Positions 11,197-22,500 are shown, counted from the stretch's first letter. The stretch: DNA of 64,000 bases from Echiichthys vipera (GCA_963691815.1 OY829650.1:32503577-32567576); one strand, 5' to 3'. Numbers and translations: made by a program. The notes: a model not told the origin generated them from the sequence alone.

Positions 11197-11450
11197 CACA
11201 GCCACACATCCCAAGAGGTCAGCATTCAGCGACTTTCGATGTATTTTTATCTCCAGTAGATGTGTGATACATCCTGGGCTTACCAAGGCAGAAGAGGGTT
11301 CACCCGGTAAGTGCCTGCAATTCCAGAGGCAATCACATCTAAACTAACGTGTGCGTCCACGTCGGTGGCAGGTAGAGGCCAAACTTGGTTCATCTCCTGT
11401 CTTGCACCTCCCTGACCAACACTTGGAGCGATCCCAACCCCCACCCCAAA
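10553..11450. other. Unique noncoding sequence
   Basis: No gene is supported. It holds a tandem pair of the motif AACAAAAAGGGCTTTT near 11050-11083 and a (CA)n at 11164-11194. Confidence 0.5.
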
Positions 11451-11678
11451 ACTGATAACAACCCCTCCTCCAGCACCACCACCACCACCACCATGAGGTC
11501 ACAATAACCACTCTGTACTGACCCTCTGACCAACACCCTCCACTGATGCGTATGTCAAAGTGCACATACAAACTCCTGCAATCAATTCAAAATGCTGCTG
11601 AACTGAATGTTAGCCTTTGTTTTTAGCCACACCAGTGGCGGGATCTAGGAATGGTAATGTCAGTCAGTCCACCACTAT
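11451..11678 (+). repeat. Repeat A, copy 2
   Basis: It matches 5088-5313 nearly end to end, including the (CCA)n run, ATGAGGTCACAATAA, GCTGCTGAACTGAATG and the terminal TCAGTCCACCACTAT. This copy has no Rex3 sequence next to it, which defines the repeat's own limits. Confidence 0.75.
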
Positions 11679-12186
11679 GGTCCTGACTGAAATAGAAAAC
11701 CCGAGATTCAAATCAATTTTATGAGTCTGGTGAAATGTAAAATATCAGAAGTGGCATATAACCTAAATACAAAGGATGTATAACTGCCACACAAATCTCT
11801 AATGCTCAAATGATAAACCCTTTAACATTATTTAAGACCCAATTTTTACACCTGCTTCAACCAAAACAGATGACCACCTTAAAGTTTATTGAATGTTAAG
11901 TATTTAGTAGGTTTTGGTTAGGTCAGTAACACACCAATGGATCATGTATACAGTTTGTGTTAGAAATGATCCTAAATGAGATGTAAAAAGGATATTTGTC
12001 AAGTTGAGATAAAAAAAAAAACTGAAAAATATTCACAATACAAATTCAAAGCTGAAAGCACGAGTCAATAACTTATGCACCCTGTAAAAATAAATTTCAA
12101 CCTCTTTACCCCTCAGAGAAAAAAAATCAGCAATGGCTTCGTCAGCATGAAGTGTGTTCCCCAACAATCCAAACCCAATCCTAAAT

Positions 12187-12217
<31 letters not shown>

Positions 12218-12792
12218 GATAGACAAAGTGGTCACTCCTAGAATCTGATGAGGCCTGTCATTTCCCCTTGAGCCCTGATGAGGACTCTTCCCCACAGACG
12301 CGTCATTAGAATATGAAAGAAAAAATAAGGGGTCAAAAGTTTCCTGGATGGCTTTCATACAAAGTTTTCTTGATTGGGACATTTTGTGACTGTCATTTGC
12401 TCCCCGGCTCCTCGACCCTGTTGACGATTTGAAGCGTCTTGTGATTGTTTGTCTGTGTCCAAGGCGATCCCGGCGCCTGTTTTGAAGCTGTCTCGGCGGA
12501 TGGGAAGCGGCCAAATCAATCCTGAACTGTCAGGCGATGCGGTGCAGGTGTGAGGATGGGAGGGTTTGAATTTACATTTATATATGAATGTAGATGCCTG
12601 CAGCAGCACTCCCATCGACATGTTAAGACGTTGACATGCTAATCACAGGGCTAGGGGATGCCACCTGTCCAGCGAGGTGATGGGAAGAGGGGGAGACACA
12701 CACACACACACTCACACAGGGTAACATGTATGTCCTGCTCCTTCAGATAACTACCTGCACTAGCCGTCACTCCTCCGAGAATACACAATATT

Positions 12793-12800
12793 ATGCAAAT
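12793..12800 (+). promoter_or_regulatory. Octamer ATGCAAAT
   Basis: A perfect POU-factor octamer lies in the repeat-poor stretch 12400-12860. Such an 8-mer is expected by chance about once per window, so function is not implied. Confidence 0.25.
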
Positions 12801-13091
12801 AAGCGTGTATGACAGTGTTGGCCACACGGCCCTGCTGACTGCTGATTAGCTTACTTACATTCCCTATGCATCTCTGTCTGCAGCCTGCCTCCCCCACTGC
12901 AGATATGTCTCCCCCACTCTATTTCACTGTCTGAATAGTCTCATGGGACCCCCTCTGCTCAGGACATCACACTGTACTGCTATCTTTTTTTTTAAAATCC
13001 AATCCATTTTTTGTAATGTCTCATTCTTTACACCTCAAAGTTAGAGCCAACTTGAAATAGGGCACCCATATCTCTTATTTGTTCAGCAGTG

Positions 13092-13134
13092 TGACCTTTG
13101 ACCTATAGGTGCTGCCTTTGACCTATAGGTGCTG
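13092..13134 (-). promoter_or_regulatory. Duplicated DR1-type nuclear receptor site
   Basis: TGACCTTTGACCT at 13092-13104 is the exact complement of the DR1 consensus AGGTCAAAGGTCA, bound by RXR heterodimers and HNF4 in vertebrates. A tandem copy of the surrounding 19 bases follows at 13115-13134, giving a second, weaker site (CTGCCTTTGACCT at 13112-13124). The site is seen directly; any activity is inference. Confidence 0.4.
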
Positions 13135-13884
13135 GTCCCGCCTTTCATTATGGCTGTGTCAGGCCAAGCGAACTCCACACTATCAGTGAAACCAAACTAT
13201 CAGCCCAGACTGATAAGACTTGATCCCAGTCTGATCTTTGAACCTTTGAACTTTCAGATGACCTCAACATGCACAGAGCCAGTCAAAACAATCACAGCTG
13301 GAGACATTTTGGTAAACTCAAGAAAAACGAGACAAAAGAGGGTTTTTATGGCTAAAACAAATGTTAAGTACACAACAGTTTTATTCACTTTTCTCTCTGC
13401 CTCTGTTTTCTATCTCACATTTTTATGGCCTTTCACCTCCTGTATGACACTACAATAACTTAGCATGAACGTGTCCAAATTACCTATAAACCAACTCATT
13501 TTTAGAATTGTTAGCATGTGCACTGTCAGGAGAAATCCAGGTGACAGTTCATAATGATTTCATATGTTCTGTGTCTCTGTTATTCATACAATAAATATGT
13601 TCTATGACAGAAACAGTTTCAAAGAAGTGCAGAAATGAATGACATTAAAACCATGATCTCTTTGCAATGGTCTTTTTGCAACCGAGTACAACTGCCACTT
13701 GCATTATTTTATGAGCTCAAAGTGATAGTTTTGAATTGGGGTTGTATGAGGTACTTTTCCATTGACTGTGTTTTAGCGACAGTATAATTTATGACGGTTA
13801 GCACCATAGGCCCTAAAATAAAAATAATGATTAAAACCTATTAATTAGCCGGTGGCTGTCAACGTTTTGTATTTTGGAGACTGT

Positions 13885-14344
13885 AATTCAATTCAACTTA
13901 ATTTTATTTATAGTGCCAAATCATAACAAAAGTTATCTCAGGACACTTTACAGAGTAGGTAAACACCACACTCTATGACTTATTTATGATTTACATAGAC
14001 CCAACAATTCCCCCGTAGAGTACGGTGGCAACGAAAACCTTCCCTTTAACAGGCAGGAACGTCGGACAGAACCAGCTATATGGAGGATGGACATCTGTCT
14101 GCACCGGTTGGGGAGGAAGAAAAGGATAGAGAAAGAGAGAAAAGACGGACAGATGGACAGAGAGAGACAGACACACTTCCAGAGATTCAAGCAACCAAAA
14201 AGTAACAGTAACTAAACTAATATCTATAGTAATGTGAATATGATTTTTATGTTATGGCAGTTAATACAGCAGAATAGTAGAAACAAGCACAGCTAAGGTG
14301 ATAGAACATGAAAATGATAATCATTATGGTGGCAAACATGATCT
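13885..14344 (-). mobile_element. L2-type LINE 3' end, 5'-truncated copy
   Basis: From the tail ATTCAATTCAACTTAATTTT through AGTGCCAAATCATAACAAA and CGGTGGCAACGAAAACC, this aligns with the 3' UTR of the large L2 copy at 15618-16045. It then stops, so it carries only about 460 bases of 3' UTR in the same orientation. It lacks the 47-bp minisatellite and all coding sequence. Short open frames inside it are noncoding. Confidence 0.8.
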
Positions 14345-15617
14345 GACCATATGTTCCCTTCATTTATCAGAATGTGTTGGATGAATTGGACGATTAAAAA
14401 ACAAATAAGTATGTTTCATTTCATTGTAACTTTAATTTTAGAGCCTTCCTTTTAGTATTTCCTGTTGGATGTCCCCTGTAACAGCCTGTTCCGAGAGCAT
14501 CAGAGTTGGATATTTACCTAGCACACGGCCGGCATGACAGCTGGTATGATGATAGATGTAAAGATGTGGTATCAGGGTGAGCGTCATTTCTGTCTGCACT
14601 GAAGCCGATCTACCTTTGATTGACTGTACAGTCTCTGGCATTGTGGCCCACAGTTGAACCTCACACTGTACAGACAAGGTGATTACATCTGTCCCTAGAG
14701 CAGGGCCAGGAAAATGGCCCTTTTCCTCATTTCTATTATCACATTTGACCTTCCTCATCCTCCCTGGCCTGACGAAAAGACTGTTTAAGGCATACTTATT
14801 AAACATAATCTAGTGAAGTTATTAAAACAAGCCAGCTTACTGAGGGACCTGCCACAATTCAATTACCTGTGTAGCTGGAGGGAGAAGCGGCCAGATAGGG
14901 TGACGAGTCTTCTGCTTTTATAGAGCGGGAGGAACAGTGTAGTTAGCGTGGCTTCAATTAACACAATGGGGCTGTGGCGGTAATGAGCTAGCCTGCGATT
15001 GGCTGAGAGGAGAGTTGCAGGTTGGCGGCTGTCTGCAGTCGGCGCTGAGGGCAGTGTCGGGGCCACGGTGATCTCATACTTCCTTGTCACTCACTTCATA
15101 GTTAGTTCCTGGATTGTGGCTTTTCCATTAGAGCTGGTGTCGAAGATACGACACTGTCATTACAGTGCAGTGATGAAAAAAAGGCAAAGACAATTTATTT
15201 CATTTTTAAGAAGTTCCTCATTATAAATTACTGTCATTTGCTTATTTGACACTGCATTATCTATTATCTCACCTTATGCTATTTTTAGTTTCCCTTCTCT
15301 ATGTCATCATTGCTGATTTTGTCGTTTCCCTCATCTCATCACAGTTGCCTTTGAACTTTTTTTGTGTCCTGATGTGGCTACTTTCTGTGTCAGCATTTTA
15401 GTAACATACCTCCAATGACTCATTCTCCACATGCATTCTCCAGAGGCTTGAACTTGTGTAGTGAAATGCTGAATTTTCCCCAAAGCTTACTCGAGGCTCG
15501 TACTCATTTTCAGAAGCAAACGTCTTTAAGTAAGAGTTGTATTAGAAGAAACAACAATACTGAGGCAATAACTTCTGCAGACAAATAAAAGGTCCTCAGA
15601 GTTCGTTTCACTTTGGA
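14345..15617. other. Unique noncoding sequence between two L2 copies
   Basis: No gene or repeat was recognised. Confidence 0.5.
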
Positions 15618-16180
15618 AATTCAATTCAATTCAATTCAATTCAATTCAATTTTATTTATAGTGCCAAATCATAACAAATGTTATCTCAGGACACTTTACA
15701 GAGTAGGCATAGACCCAATAATTCCCCCATAGAGTACGGTGGCAACGAAAACCTTCCCTTTAACAGGCAGGAATGTCGGACAGACCCAGCTCTGTCTTGG
15801 CCGGTTGGGGAGGAAGAAAAGGAGAGCGAAAGAGAGAAACACAAAGATAGACAAAAGACAGAGAGACTGAGACACTTCCAAAGATGCAAGCAGCCAGCGA
15901 GTAACAGTAACTATAACAATATCTATAGTAATGTGAACATGACCCACATGTTATGGCAGTCTGCATAGCAGAACGGCAGGAACACGCACATCCAGGGTGA
16001 CAGAACATGAAAATGAAAATAATTAGGACAAACATGATCAATGATGAGTAGGGGCAATAGCAGCTACGATACAGCAAGACATATCACTGATGGTGTTTTT
16101 ATGGCTACAAATTTTATAATTTATAAGACTAGTGACAGAATAAATGACTAATAGTTATTGAAGTAGCAGGAAGCGCCATG

Positions 16181-16560
16181 CAGGACCACGGCAGCAGGCA
16201 CCACCACGATCAGCAGAGACCTGCACACAGGACCAGGGCAGCAGGCACCACCAACATCAGCAGGGACCTACACACAGGACCACGGCAGTAGGCACCGACA
16301 CCATCGGCAGAGACCTGCACACAGGACCACAGGACCACCGCAACAGGCACCACCACCATCAGCCGAGACGTGCGTGCAGGACCAGGGCAGCAGGCCCCAC
16401 CAGCATAAGCAGAGACCAGCACATAGGACCACGGCAGCAGGCACCACCACCATCAGCAGGGACCTGATACACAGGACCAAGGCAGCAGGCACTACCACCA
16501 TCAGCAGAGATCCACAGGCCCACGGCAGTAGGCACCACCACGATCAGCAGAGATCTGCGA
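16181..16560 (-). repeat. 47-bp minisatellite in the L2 3' UTR
   Basis: About eight imperfect copies of a 47-base unit, beginning CAGGACCACGGCAGCAGGCA and continuing CCACCACGATCAGCAGAGAC. Some copies carry small indels (for example the doubled CAGGACCA near 16321). Valine- and leucine-rich frames through it are artefacts of the repeat. Confidence 0.85.
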
Positions 16561-16768
16561 GATGACAAAGCACAAACAACTCCGGGGAAGAAGTTGAATG
16601 AATAACATGTATTGATGAGACATGAATGACATAGACAGAGAGGAGAGAAGCTCAGAGTATTAGGAAAAGTAATATCCCCCGGCAGACTAGGCTTATAGCA
16701 GCATCATTAAGCTGAACAAACGCAGCTTTAAGAATAACAACGGCAACATAGCTGAGGGCTCGTAAGCC

Positions 16769-18267
16769 CTAGCTGTAAGCTTTATCAAAAAGGAAAGTTT
16801 TAAGTTTACTCTTAAATATGGGGACAGTGTCTGCCTCCCGAATAACACTTGGGAGTTGGTTCCACAAGAGAGGAGCTTGGTAGCTGAAGGCTCTGCCTCC
16901 CCTTCTATTTTTGGAGACTCTAGGAACGACAAGTAGCCCTGCATTTTCAGAGCGCAGCGATCTAGTCGGGTGATACGGTACTATGAGCTCTTTAAGATAC
17001 GACGGAGCCTGACCAATAATAGCTTTATAGGTAGGGAGAAGGATTTTAAATTCTATTCTAGATTTTACAGGTAGCCAGTGCAAAGAGGCTAATACTGGAG
17101 AAATATGTTCTCTTCAATTTGTTTTTGTTAGTACACGAGCTGCAGCATTTTGGACCAACTGGAGACTCTTAAGAGACGTATTGGAGCAGCCTGATAATAA
17201 GGAGTTGCAGTAGTCCAGCCTAGAAGTAACAAATGCATGGACTAGTTTTTCTGCATCTTTCTGAGACAAAATTTTCCTAATTTTCGCAATATTACGCAGG
17301 TGAAAATATGCAGTCCTTGTTGTTAATTTTATGTGAGAATTGAAGGACATATCCTGATCAAAAATAACACCCAGATTTCTTACTGTGGTGCTGGAGGACA
17401 ACACAACATCATCCAGAGTAACAATATCTTTAGTTATTGAGTTTCGGAGGCCTTCGGGGCCAAGTACGATGACTTCAGTTTTATCTGAGTTTAATATCAG
17501 AAAATTTCAGGTCATCCAGCTTTTTATTTCCTTAATGCACATTTTAAGTTTATCTAACTGATCATTGTCTTCTGGTTTGATCGATAAATATAATTGTGTA
17601 TCATCAGCATAACAATGAAAATTGTTAGCCCCGTGGGACTAACTTTACTGTGCATGGAGGATTTGTCGTTAACATGTACAAACTGAGATCTATCTGATAA
17701 ATAAGACTTAAACCAGCTCAGTGCGGTTCCTTTAATGCCGATCAGATGCTCTAGTCTCTGTAGCAGGATGTGATGGTCAATAGTGTTGAAGGCAGCACTA
17801 AGATCTAGTAAGACAAGCACAGAGACAAGTCCTTTGTCTGAAGCTATTAGAAGGTTGTTAGTAATTTTTACCACTGCTGTCTCAGTGCTATGAATCGCTC
17901 TAAATCCTGACTGGAAGTCCTCAAGTAACTCATTATTATGTAAAAAGTCGCACAGCTGATTGGCGACTAATTTCTCAAGGATCTTAGAGAGAAAAGGAAG
18001 GTTAGATATAGGTCTATAGTTAGCTAGTACCTCAGGATCGAGACTGGGCTTTTTAAGGAGAGGTTTAATTACAGCTACTTCAAAAGACTGTGGTACATAA
18101 CCTACTGATAAAGACATGTTAATCATATCTAATACAGGAGTGTCAGCTAAAGGTAGCACCTCTTTAAGTAACCTAGTTGGAATAGAGTCTAGGAGACAAG
18201 TAGAAGGCTTTGATGCTGAAATAGCAGAGGTTAATTTGTTAAGGTTGACTGTAGAAAAGCAGTCCAA
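16769..18267 (-). pseudogene. L2 ORF2, reverse transcriptase region
   Basis: This is the reverse transcriptase that copies the L2 RNA at the nicked target. Visible landmarks are the YRPISNLPFLSKILEK block, the FRAIHSTETAV block, the LLDLSAAFNTIDH active-site block with its first Asp, and the YADD motif with two catalytic Asp residues at about 17590-17620. The YADD lies in a different frame from the upstream part, so a frameshift falls near 17640. The C-terminal region continues as SFNSHIKLTTRTAYFHLRNI and RLDYCNSLLSG, then ASLHWLPVKSRIEFK and RGGRAFSYQAPLLWNQLP in two further frames. At least three lesions make it a pseudogene. Confidence 0.85.
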
Positions 18268-18361
18268 GAATATATCAGGTCGTACAGTTTCTAAGGTTTC
18301 TGGGTTTGAAGAAAAATCTGTGCCAAGCGAGTTGATTTTGTTTCTAATAGTTATAATTTTG

Positions 18362-19213
18362 TCATTTAAAGAAGGTCATGAAGTCGTTACTACTGAGGGT
18401 TATAGGAATACATGGCTCAATAGAGCTGTGGCTCTCTGTCAGCCGGGCTACAGTGCTGAAAAGAAATCTAGGATTGTTCTTATTCTCCTCTATTAAAGAT
18501 GAGTAACAGGCTGCTCTGGCATTACGGAGGGCCTTCCTATATGTCTTTAGACTTCCATGCCAACCTAAGCGAGATTCCTCCAATTAAGTAGAGCCATTTA
18601 CTTTCTAATTTTCGCGATATTTGTTTTAGTTCACGGGTTTGTGGGTTATACCACGGAGCTAACTTCCTCTGTTTCATTATCTTCTTTTTTAACGGAGCAA
18701 CAGAGTCGAGTGTTGTTCGTAGTGAGCCTGCAACACTGTCAACAAAATGATCAATTTCAGAGAGACAAACGTTGGTGCAGGAATCTGGAATATTAGGATA
18801 AGGCATTAAAGTAAATGCAGATGGAATCGCTTCCTTAAATTTTGTTACAGCACTATCAGATAAACATCTAGTGTAGAAACTTTTGCCCAGAGGTGAGTAG
18901 TCCTGTAATATGAATTCAAAAGTTATTAAATAATGGTCTGATAAAATAGGATTCTGTGAGAAGACTATTAAGTTATTGATTTCCACACCATTAGCCAAAA
19001 CAAGGTCGAGGGTGTGATTGAAACAGTGAGTAGGTTTATGTACACACTGACTAAAACCAATCGCATCTAATAGAGAGGTAAACGCAATACTAAGGCTATT
19101 ATTAACAACGTCCACATGAATATTAAAATCTCCTACAATGATTACTTTATCAATTTTAAGGACTAAATTTGACAGAAACTCTGAGAATTCAGATAGAAAT
19201 TCAGAGTAGGGAC
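18362..19213 (-). pseudogene. L2 ORF2, endonuclease C-terminal half and linker
   Basis: This is the second half of the APE-type endonuclease. KVIIVGDFNIHVD carries the catalytic GDFN motif and NPILSDHYLITFE carries the SDH motif. A linker to the reverse transcriptase follows, including WYNPQTRELKQISRKLE and YRKALRNARAACYSSLI. The join to the first half is interrupted by Harbinger at 19217. A frameshift lies near 18560. The intact enzyme would nick AT-rich target DNA to start reverse transcription. Confidence 0.8.
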
Positions 19214-19531
19214 CAGGGGCCTCATGTATCAACGTGGCGTACGCCATTTTCCACGCCAACGTTCAGATGTATCAAAAGTGAAATGACCGTGGAAATGTGC
19301 GGTGCGCCACGCAAACTTCATGGCTGTCGTACGCACGTTTCTACAGCTATTGTTTCGTTAGCGACACTTAGAGGTGATGCTGGGAAACTGTTAGTTATGT
19401 GAAAACAATTCATCCTCAGTGTAATGTGCTCATCAGAGAAACATGAATGGAAAATTAACACACACGTGTTTGCAATCATAAGGATATAAAATAAAGAGAA
19501 GGATATAAAAGCATGCGCAATTTAATAAAAA

Positions 19532-19800
19532 ATGGCATTAACAATGGCAGCCTTGGCCTTGTTAGAAGACATCGCAAATGGTTATATCAGACGTGAGAGG
19601 GTGTTTAGAGAGCGGGAAGATCTGTTGGCAAATGACGACAACTGGCTCATGAGTCATGAGTCAGGTTGCAGAGGCCAGTGTTACTGGAGCTGTGCGCGGA
19701 GCTGCGGCCAGCCCTAGAACGACACACAGCCAGGAGCCAGGGGTTGTCTGTTCCCACACAGGTGCTGACCACTCTGGGGTTTCTGGCAACGCATGACTCG
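19532..19800 (+). pseudogene. HARBI1-like transposase, N-terminal remnant
   Basis: After ATG at 19541 the frame reads MAALALLEDIANGYIRRERV, then REDLLANDDNWLMS. Continuity then passes to another frame at about 19666-19790 with LLELCAELRPALERHTARSQ and VPTQVLTTLGFLAT. These are the N-terminal helix-turn-helix blocks of fish Harbinger transposases. One frameshift near 19655 and the loss of everything after TLGFLAT break it. Confidence 0.75.
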
Positions 19801-20229
19801 TTCAATCTAAACAATAGCATGGTTGGTAACAGGTTGGAGGCTGGCACGGTGCGCGATGGGTGGCTTCTCGTTGAGTAAATCATTTATCCGTTTAATGCGC
19901 CCCGAATTTAAACCAGCACAATGCCCGTTTGGACACGCGCATTAAAATATGTGTATTTGTTTTTTTCCTTGGTGAAAAAAGAATGGCAGGACTATCTTGT
20001 CTCCTTGTGTTCATTATTCGTCTCAATAAACGCGTGCGTAAAGTTGGAAATGTCACACTTCAGTAGCCACGACGCACCTCTGCAGTCATTAATATAAGTG
20101 TGATCAGTCTTGTCAATCCTTGTAATGAAGTTGTTTTGTCCTGTTTGTTTTCCCGCGAACAGTAGTGTGATTTAAAAAAAATATATATATATATACAGTA
20201 TATACGGTTACCCCCTGAGAACGTGGCTG

Positions 20230-20550
20230 TTGACCCCTCTAACTAACCCCGGCACCGACCAAGAGGGGAGGTACAACAACCGCCATTCCCGAACTCGGGC
20301 AGTGGTGGAGAGGGCAATTGACCTATTGAAGGGGCGCTGGCGCTGTCTAGACAGGTCGGGCGGGGTGTTGCTGTACACACCTGAGAAGGTGTGCCGCATG
20401 GTGCTGGCCTATGGTGTCCTGCACAACTTGGCACACCGCCATGGCATACCACTGCCAGAGCACATCCCCCCCACCAGAGGAACCGGATGCCGGACCCGTC
20501 AACCTCGACCCACCCCGCCCGCGAAGCGGTACGGGCCCGGCAGCGTCTGA
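20230..20550 (+). pseudogene. HARBI1-like transposase, C-terminal remnant
   Basis: The open frame carries YNNRHSRTRAVVERAIDLLK, then GRWRCLDRSGGVLLYTPEKV and VLAYGVLHNLAHRHG. These are the C-terminal blocks of Harbinger DDE transposases, covering the region of the last catalytic Glu (RAVVERA). The earlier two Asp blocks are absent: the 430 bases upstream to 19800 are AT-rich filler. The protein cannot have been catalytic in this copy. The frame ends at TGA 20548-20550 and runs toward the minus-strand gene at 20561, so the two genes are convergent, with 10 bases between their ends. Confidence 0.8.
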
Positions 20551-20560
20551 AGGACACAAT

Positions 20561-21375
20561 TTACTTTGTAAGTGCATTTATTGCATGATAAATATCTCCC
20601 AGTGCATTGACAATTTGATCTAGACGATCACTGACGCCACGGATTGCTCTCACTATTTCCTCCTGTGATTCCAGCACAGCTTGTGAAAGGACACGGCCAG
20701 TCGGGCGGACGCCAGCTGGCGTGGAGTCGCCGGGGCGCGTGGTGCTGGAGGTGCCGTAGGAGTCACTGGGGCGCGTGCTGCTGGAGGTGCCGGTGGAGAC
20801 GCCAGGGCGCACGGTGCAGAGGGAGGAGCCCTCTCCTGTCTCATCGTCTATTGAGAAATAATAATTAAAAAATGAAGTAATTAAACATGAGTCAATGTGT
20901 TTATATCCTGGCAACTTAACGGACGAGCATGTGTAATGTGAGCAGCCTATTGTGCGACCAGTATAATGACATGAGTAACACATTTACCTTGAGGATGATC
21001 TGTGTCGCCTTCATGGGCCCCCACAACTCCGCTTAGAGCTGTGTCCTCCACAATAGCCGCCACTCTCTGATCAGAGGGGATCAGTTCCTCCCGTCCTGTC
21101 CCGCCGCCCGTTGTGTTGATACTTCGGCGGTGGGCCGAAATCCTCCGCTTCACCTCCACCTTCACGTCGGACCATTTTTTTTTTTATTTCAGTGGGTGTG
21201 CGCTGCTCCGACCCCACAGCGTTCACTACCTCACACACACACTCCCCAAATGTCTTTTTCTTTGTGTTTATCCCTGAAAAGAGGCTACCAAATAACACAG
21301 CTCTTCGGTCTCCGCTTCATTTAATAAAATTTCGAGCTTAGACTCGTTGAAGTTGCGCTTCTTACCTTTACTCAT
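20561..21375 (-). pseudogene. NAIF1-like Myb/SANT protein of Harbinger, two exons
   Basis: This is the accessory DNA-binding protein that PIF/Harbinger elements use alongside the transposase. The minus-strand ATG at 21375 opens MSKGKKRNFNESKLEILL. One frameshift near 21300 leads to AVLFGSLFSGINTK, VVNAVGSEQRTPTEIKKK and then VEVKRRISAHRRS, a NAIF1-type Myb/SANT (trihelix-like) domain. A second frameshift is in the A-run near 21175. A plausible donor (CAAG/GTAAAT near 20990) and acceptor (CAATAG/ACGATG near 20850) define an intron. Exon 2 is Ser/Thr-rich and ends in a probable coiled coil, EEIVRAIRGVSDRLDQIVNA, with TAA at 20561-20563. Confidence 0.75.
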
Positions 21376-21645
21376 CGTATAAATCTGATGGTGCAGAGAG
21401 GGAATCCCCGGTGCAGGCCCTATTTACATATTTAAATCGAGGCGTGGACAGGGAGGAGATTAGCACTTCTACATGTGCGCTCAATTCCACGTTGATTGGG
21501 ATGTACAAAGGAAAAGTGCTTGGATCCATGCGTACGCACACTTTGATACATCTGATTTTTTTTGTGCTTACGCCAGTTTCTGGATTCTACCGTACGCCAT
21601 GTTTCAGTAAGAAAGCCACGCAAGTCTTAGTACATGAGGCCCCAG

Positions 21646-22225
21646 GAGCCCGGTACTTTATAACAAGTATAATTGGCTGCACAGTTTTCCAGGTTGAATG
21701 TGAAAGACCAAGAACAAGACTTTCAAATGAATTATAATTTAGTTTAGGTTTAGGGTTTATTAATAGGCCTGAGTCATAAATAGCTGCACTGCCTCGGCCA
21801 CTGCCTCGAGGAATATGAGTATTAATATGACTGGGAGGAGTGGATTCATTTAGGCTAACATATTCTTCAGGACACAGCCAGGTTTCAGTCAGATAGAGAA
21901 CATCAATATGGTTATCTGATATCAAATCATTTATTAATACAGCTTTAGATGACAGAGGTCTGATGTTTAAAAGTCCACATTTTATTTTCTGATTTTGTTG
22001 CATTATCGCAGATTTGGTGTTGATTTGTATCAAGTTTTTCTGTATAGCTCCTCTTCTGTTCATTTTTGATTCAATTAATGTAGATGATCGTTGGGCTTGT
22101 ATGGGATACTGAGCTGTAAAGTGATCCACAGAGCCCGCGGAGAGTTGTGGAAGACTGCAGCTGTGCTTGCTGTCTGCTTGTGGTAAGGGCAGCGCAGAGA
22201 GGTGAATTAAACTCTGACTCTGCAT
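21646..22225 (-). pseudogene. L2 ORF2, start and endonuclease N-terminal half
   Basis: ORF2 begins at ATG 22225-22223, 24 bases after the ORF1 stop. The APE-type endonuclease follows: LLNIRPLSSKAVLINDLI, then DVLYLTETWL with the metal-binding Glu, then GRGSAAIYDSGL. The family normally has a Gly-rich GGV block at this last position. The frame is open to the Harbinger insertion at 21645 and resumes at 19213 in the same reading sense. About 195 codons are visible. Confidence 0.85.
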
Positions 22226-22249
22226 CCTGATCCCAACACTGGGTTTTTG

Positions 22250-22500
22250 TCAGGAGGTGGTGAAGGTGCAGGACTCGATAGTCAGGTCAATGTTTGCAGA
22301 TAAAAGTCTTGACCCTTCCAGGTTAGGGTGCAGGCCGTCGTGTCTTAAAAGCTTGGGTCTTCTAAAAAAGTTGTGAAGTTGTCCACAAATGGAATGCTCT
22401 TCCCCAGGCAGTATCCTTTAAGCCACAGGTGCAGCTGGCGGAGGCGGCTGTACGTGACGTCACCAAAACGGGCCGGCGAGAGCCACGACCGACTCTGTGG
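22250..22500 (-). pseudogene. L2 ORF1, SGNH esterase C-terminal end
   Basis: Reading right to left, the blocks YSRLRQLHLWLKGYC and GKSIPFVDNF appear. After a one-base frameshift come RRPKLLRHDGLHPNLEGSRL and LLSANIDLT, ending in TGA at 22252-22250. DGLHPN carries the Asp and His of the SGNH-hydrolase triad found in ORF1 of esterase-bearing CR1/L2 elements. The N-terminal half with the Ser is lost at the truncated 5' end. The role of this esterase in retrotransposition is not settled. Confidence 0.7.

Larger units (their letters stand above)
11679..13884. other. Noncoding sequence with candidate regulatory sites
   Basis: No gene is supported. A (GT)n lies at 12189-12218 and a short (CA)n at about 12694-12710. 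About 12400-12860 is low in simple repeats and could be a conserved noncoding element. It contains a perfect octamer, and a nuclear-receptor-like site follows at 13092. Confidence 0.4.
19217..21642 (+). mobile_element. PIF/Harbinger transposon inserted in L2 ORF2
   Basis: Terminal inverted repeats of 12 perfect bases, GGGCCTCATGTA at 19217-19228 and its complement at 21631-21642, are flanked by a 3-bp CAG duplication (19214-19216 and 21643-21645). Subterminal CGTACGCCA motifs recur near both ends (about 19238 and 21592). Inside are an N-terminal and a C-terminal piece of a HARBI1-like transposase on the plus strand and a Myb/SANT-like gene on the minus strand. That is the standard two-gene content of this superfamily. 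The transposase core is missing, so the copy is non-autonomous. It is younger than the L2 it splits. Confidence 0.9.

Noticed and set aside
13129..13458. A 109-codon plus frame with a hydrophobic C-terminus
   Set aside because: No splice or promoter support and no recognisable domain; the hydrophobic part is a T-rich stretch.
13984..16077. Similar minus-strand frames at 14.0 and 15.7-16.1 kb as a duplicated small gene
   Set aside because: Both lie in homologous L2 3' UTR sequence, which is noncoding in the family.
16210..16568. Val/Leu-rich minus-strand frames resembling a membrane protein
   Set aside because: They are translations of the 47-bp minisatellite; 47 is not a multiple of three, so frames rotate between units.
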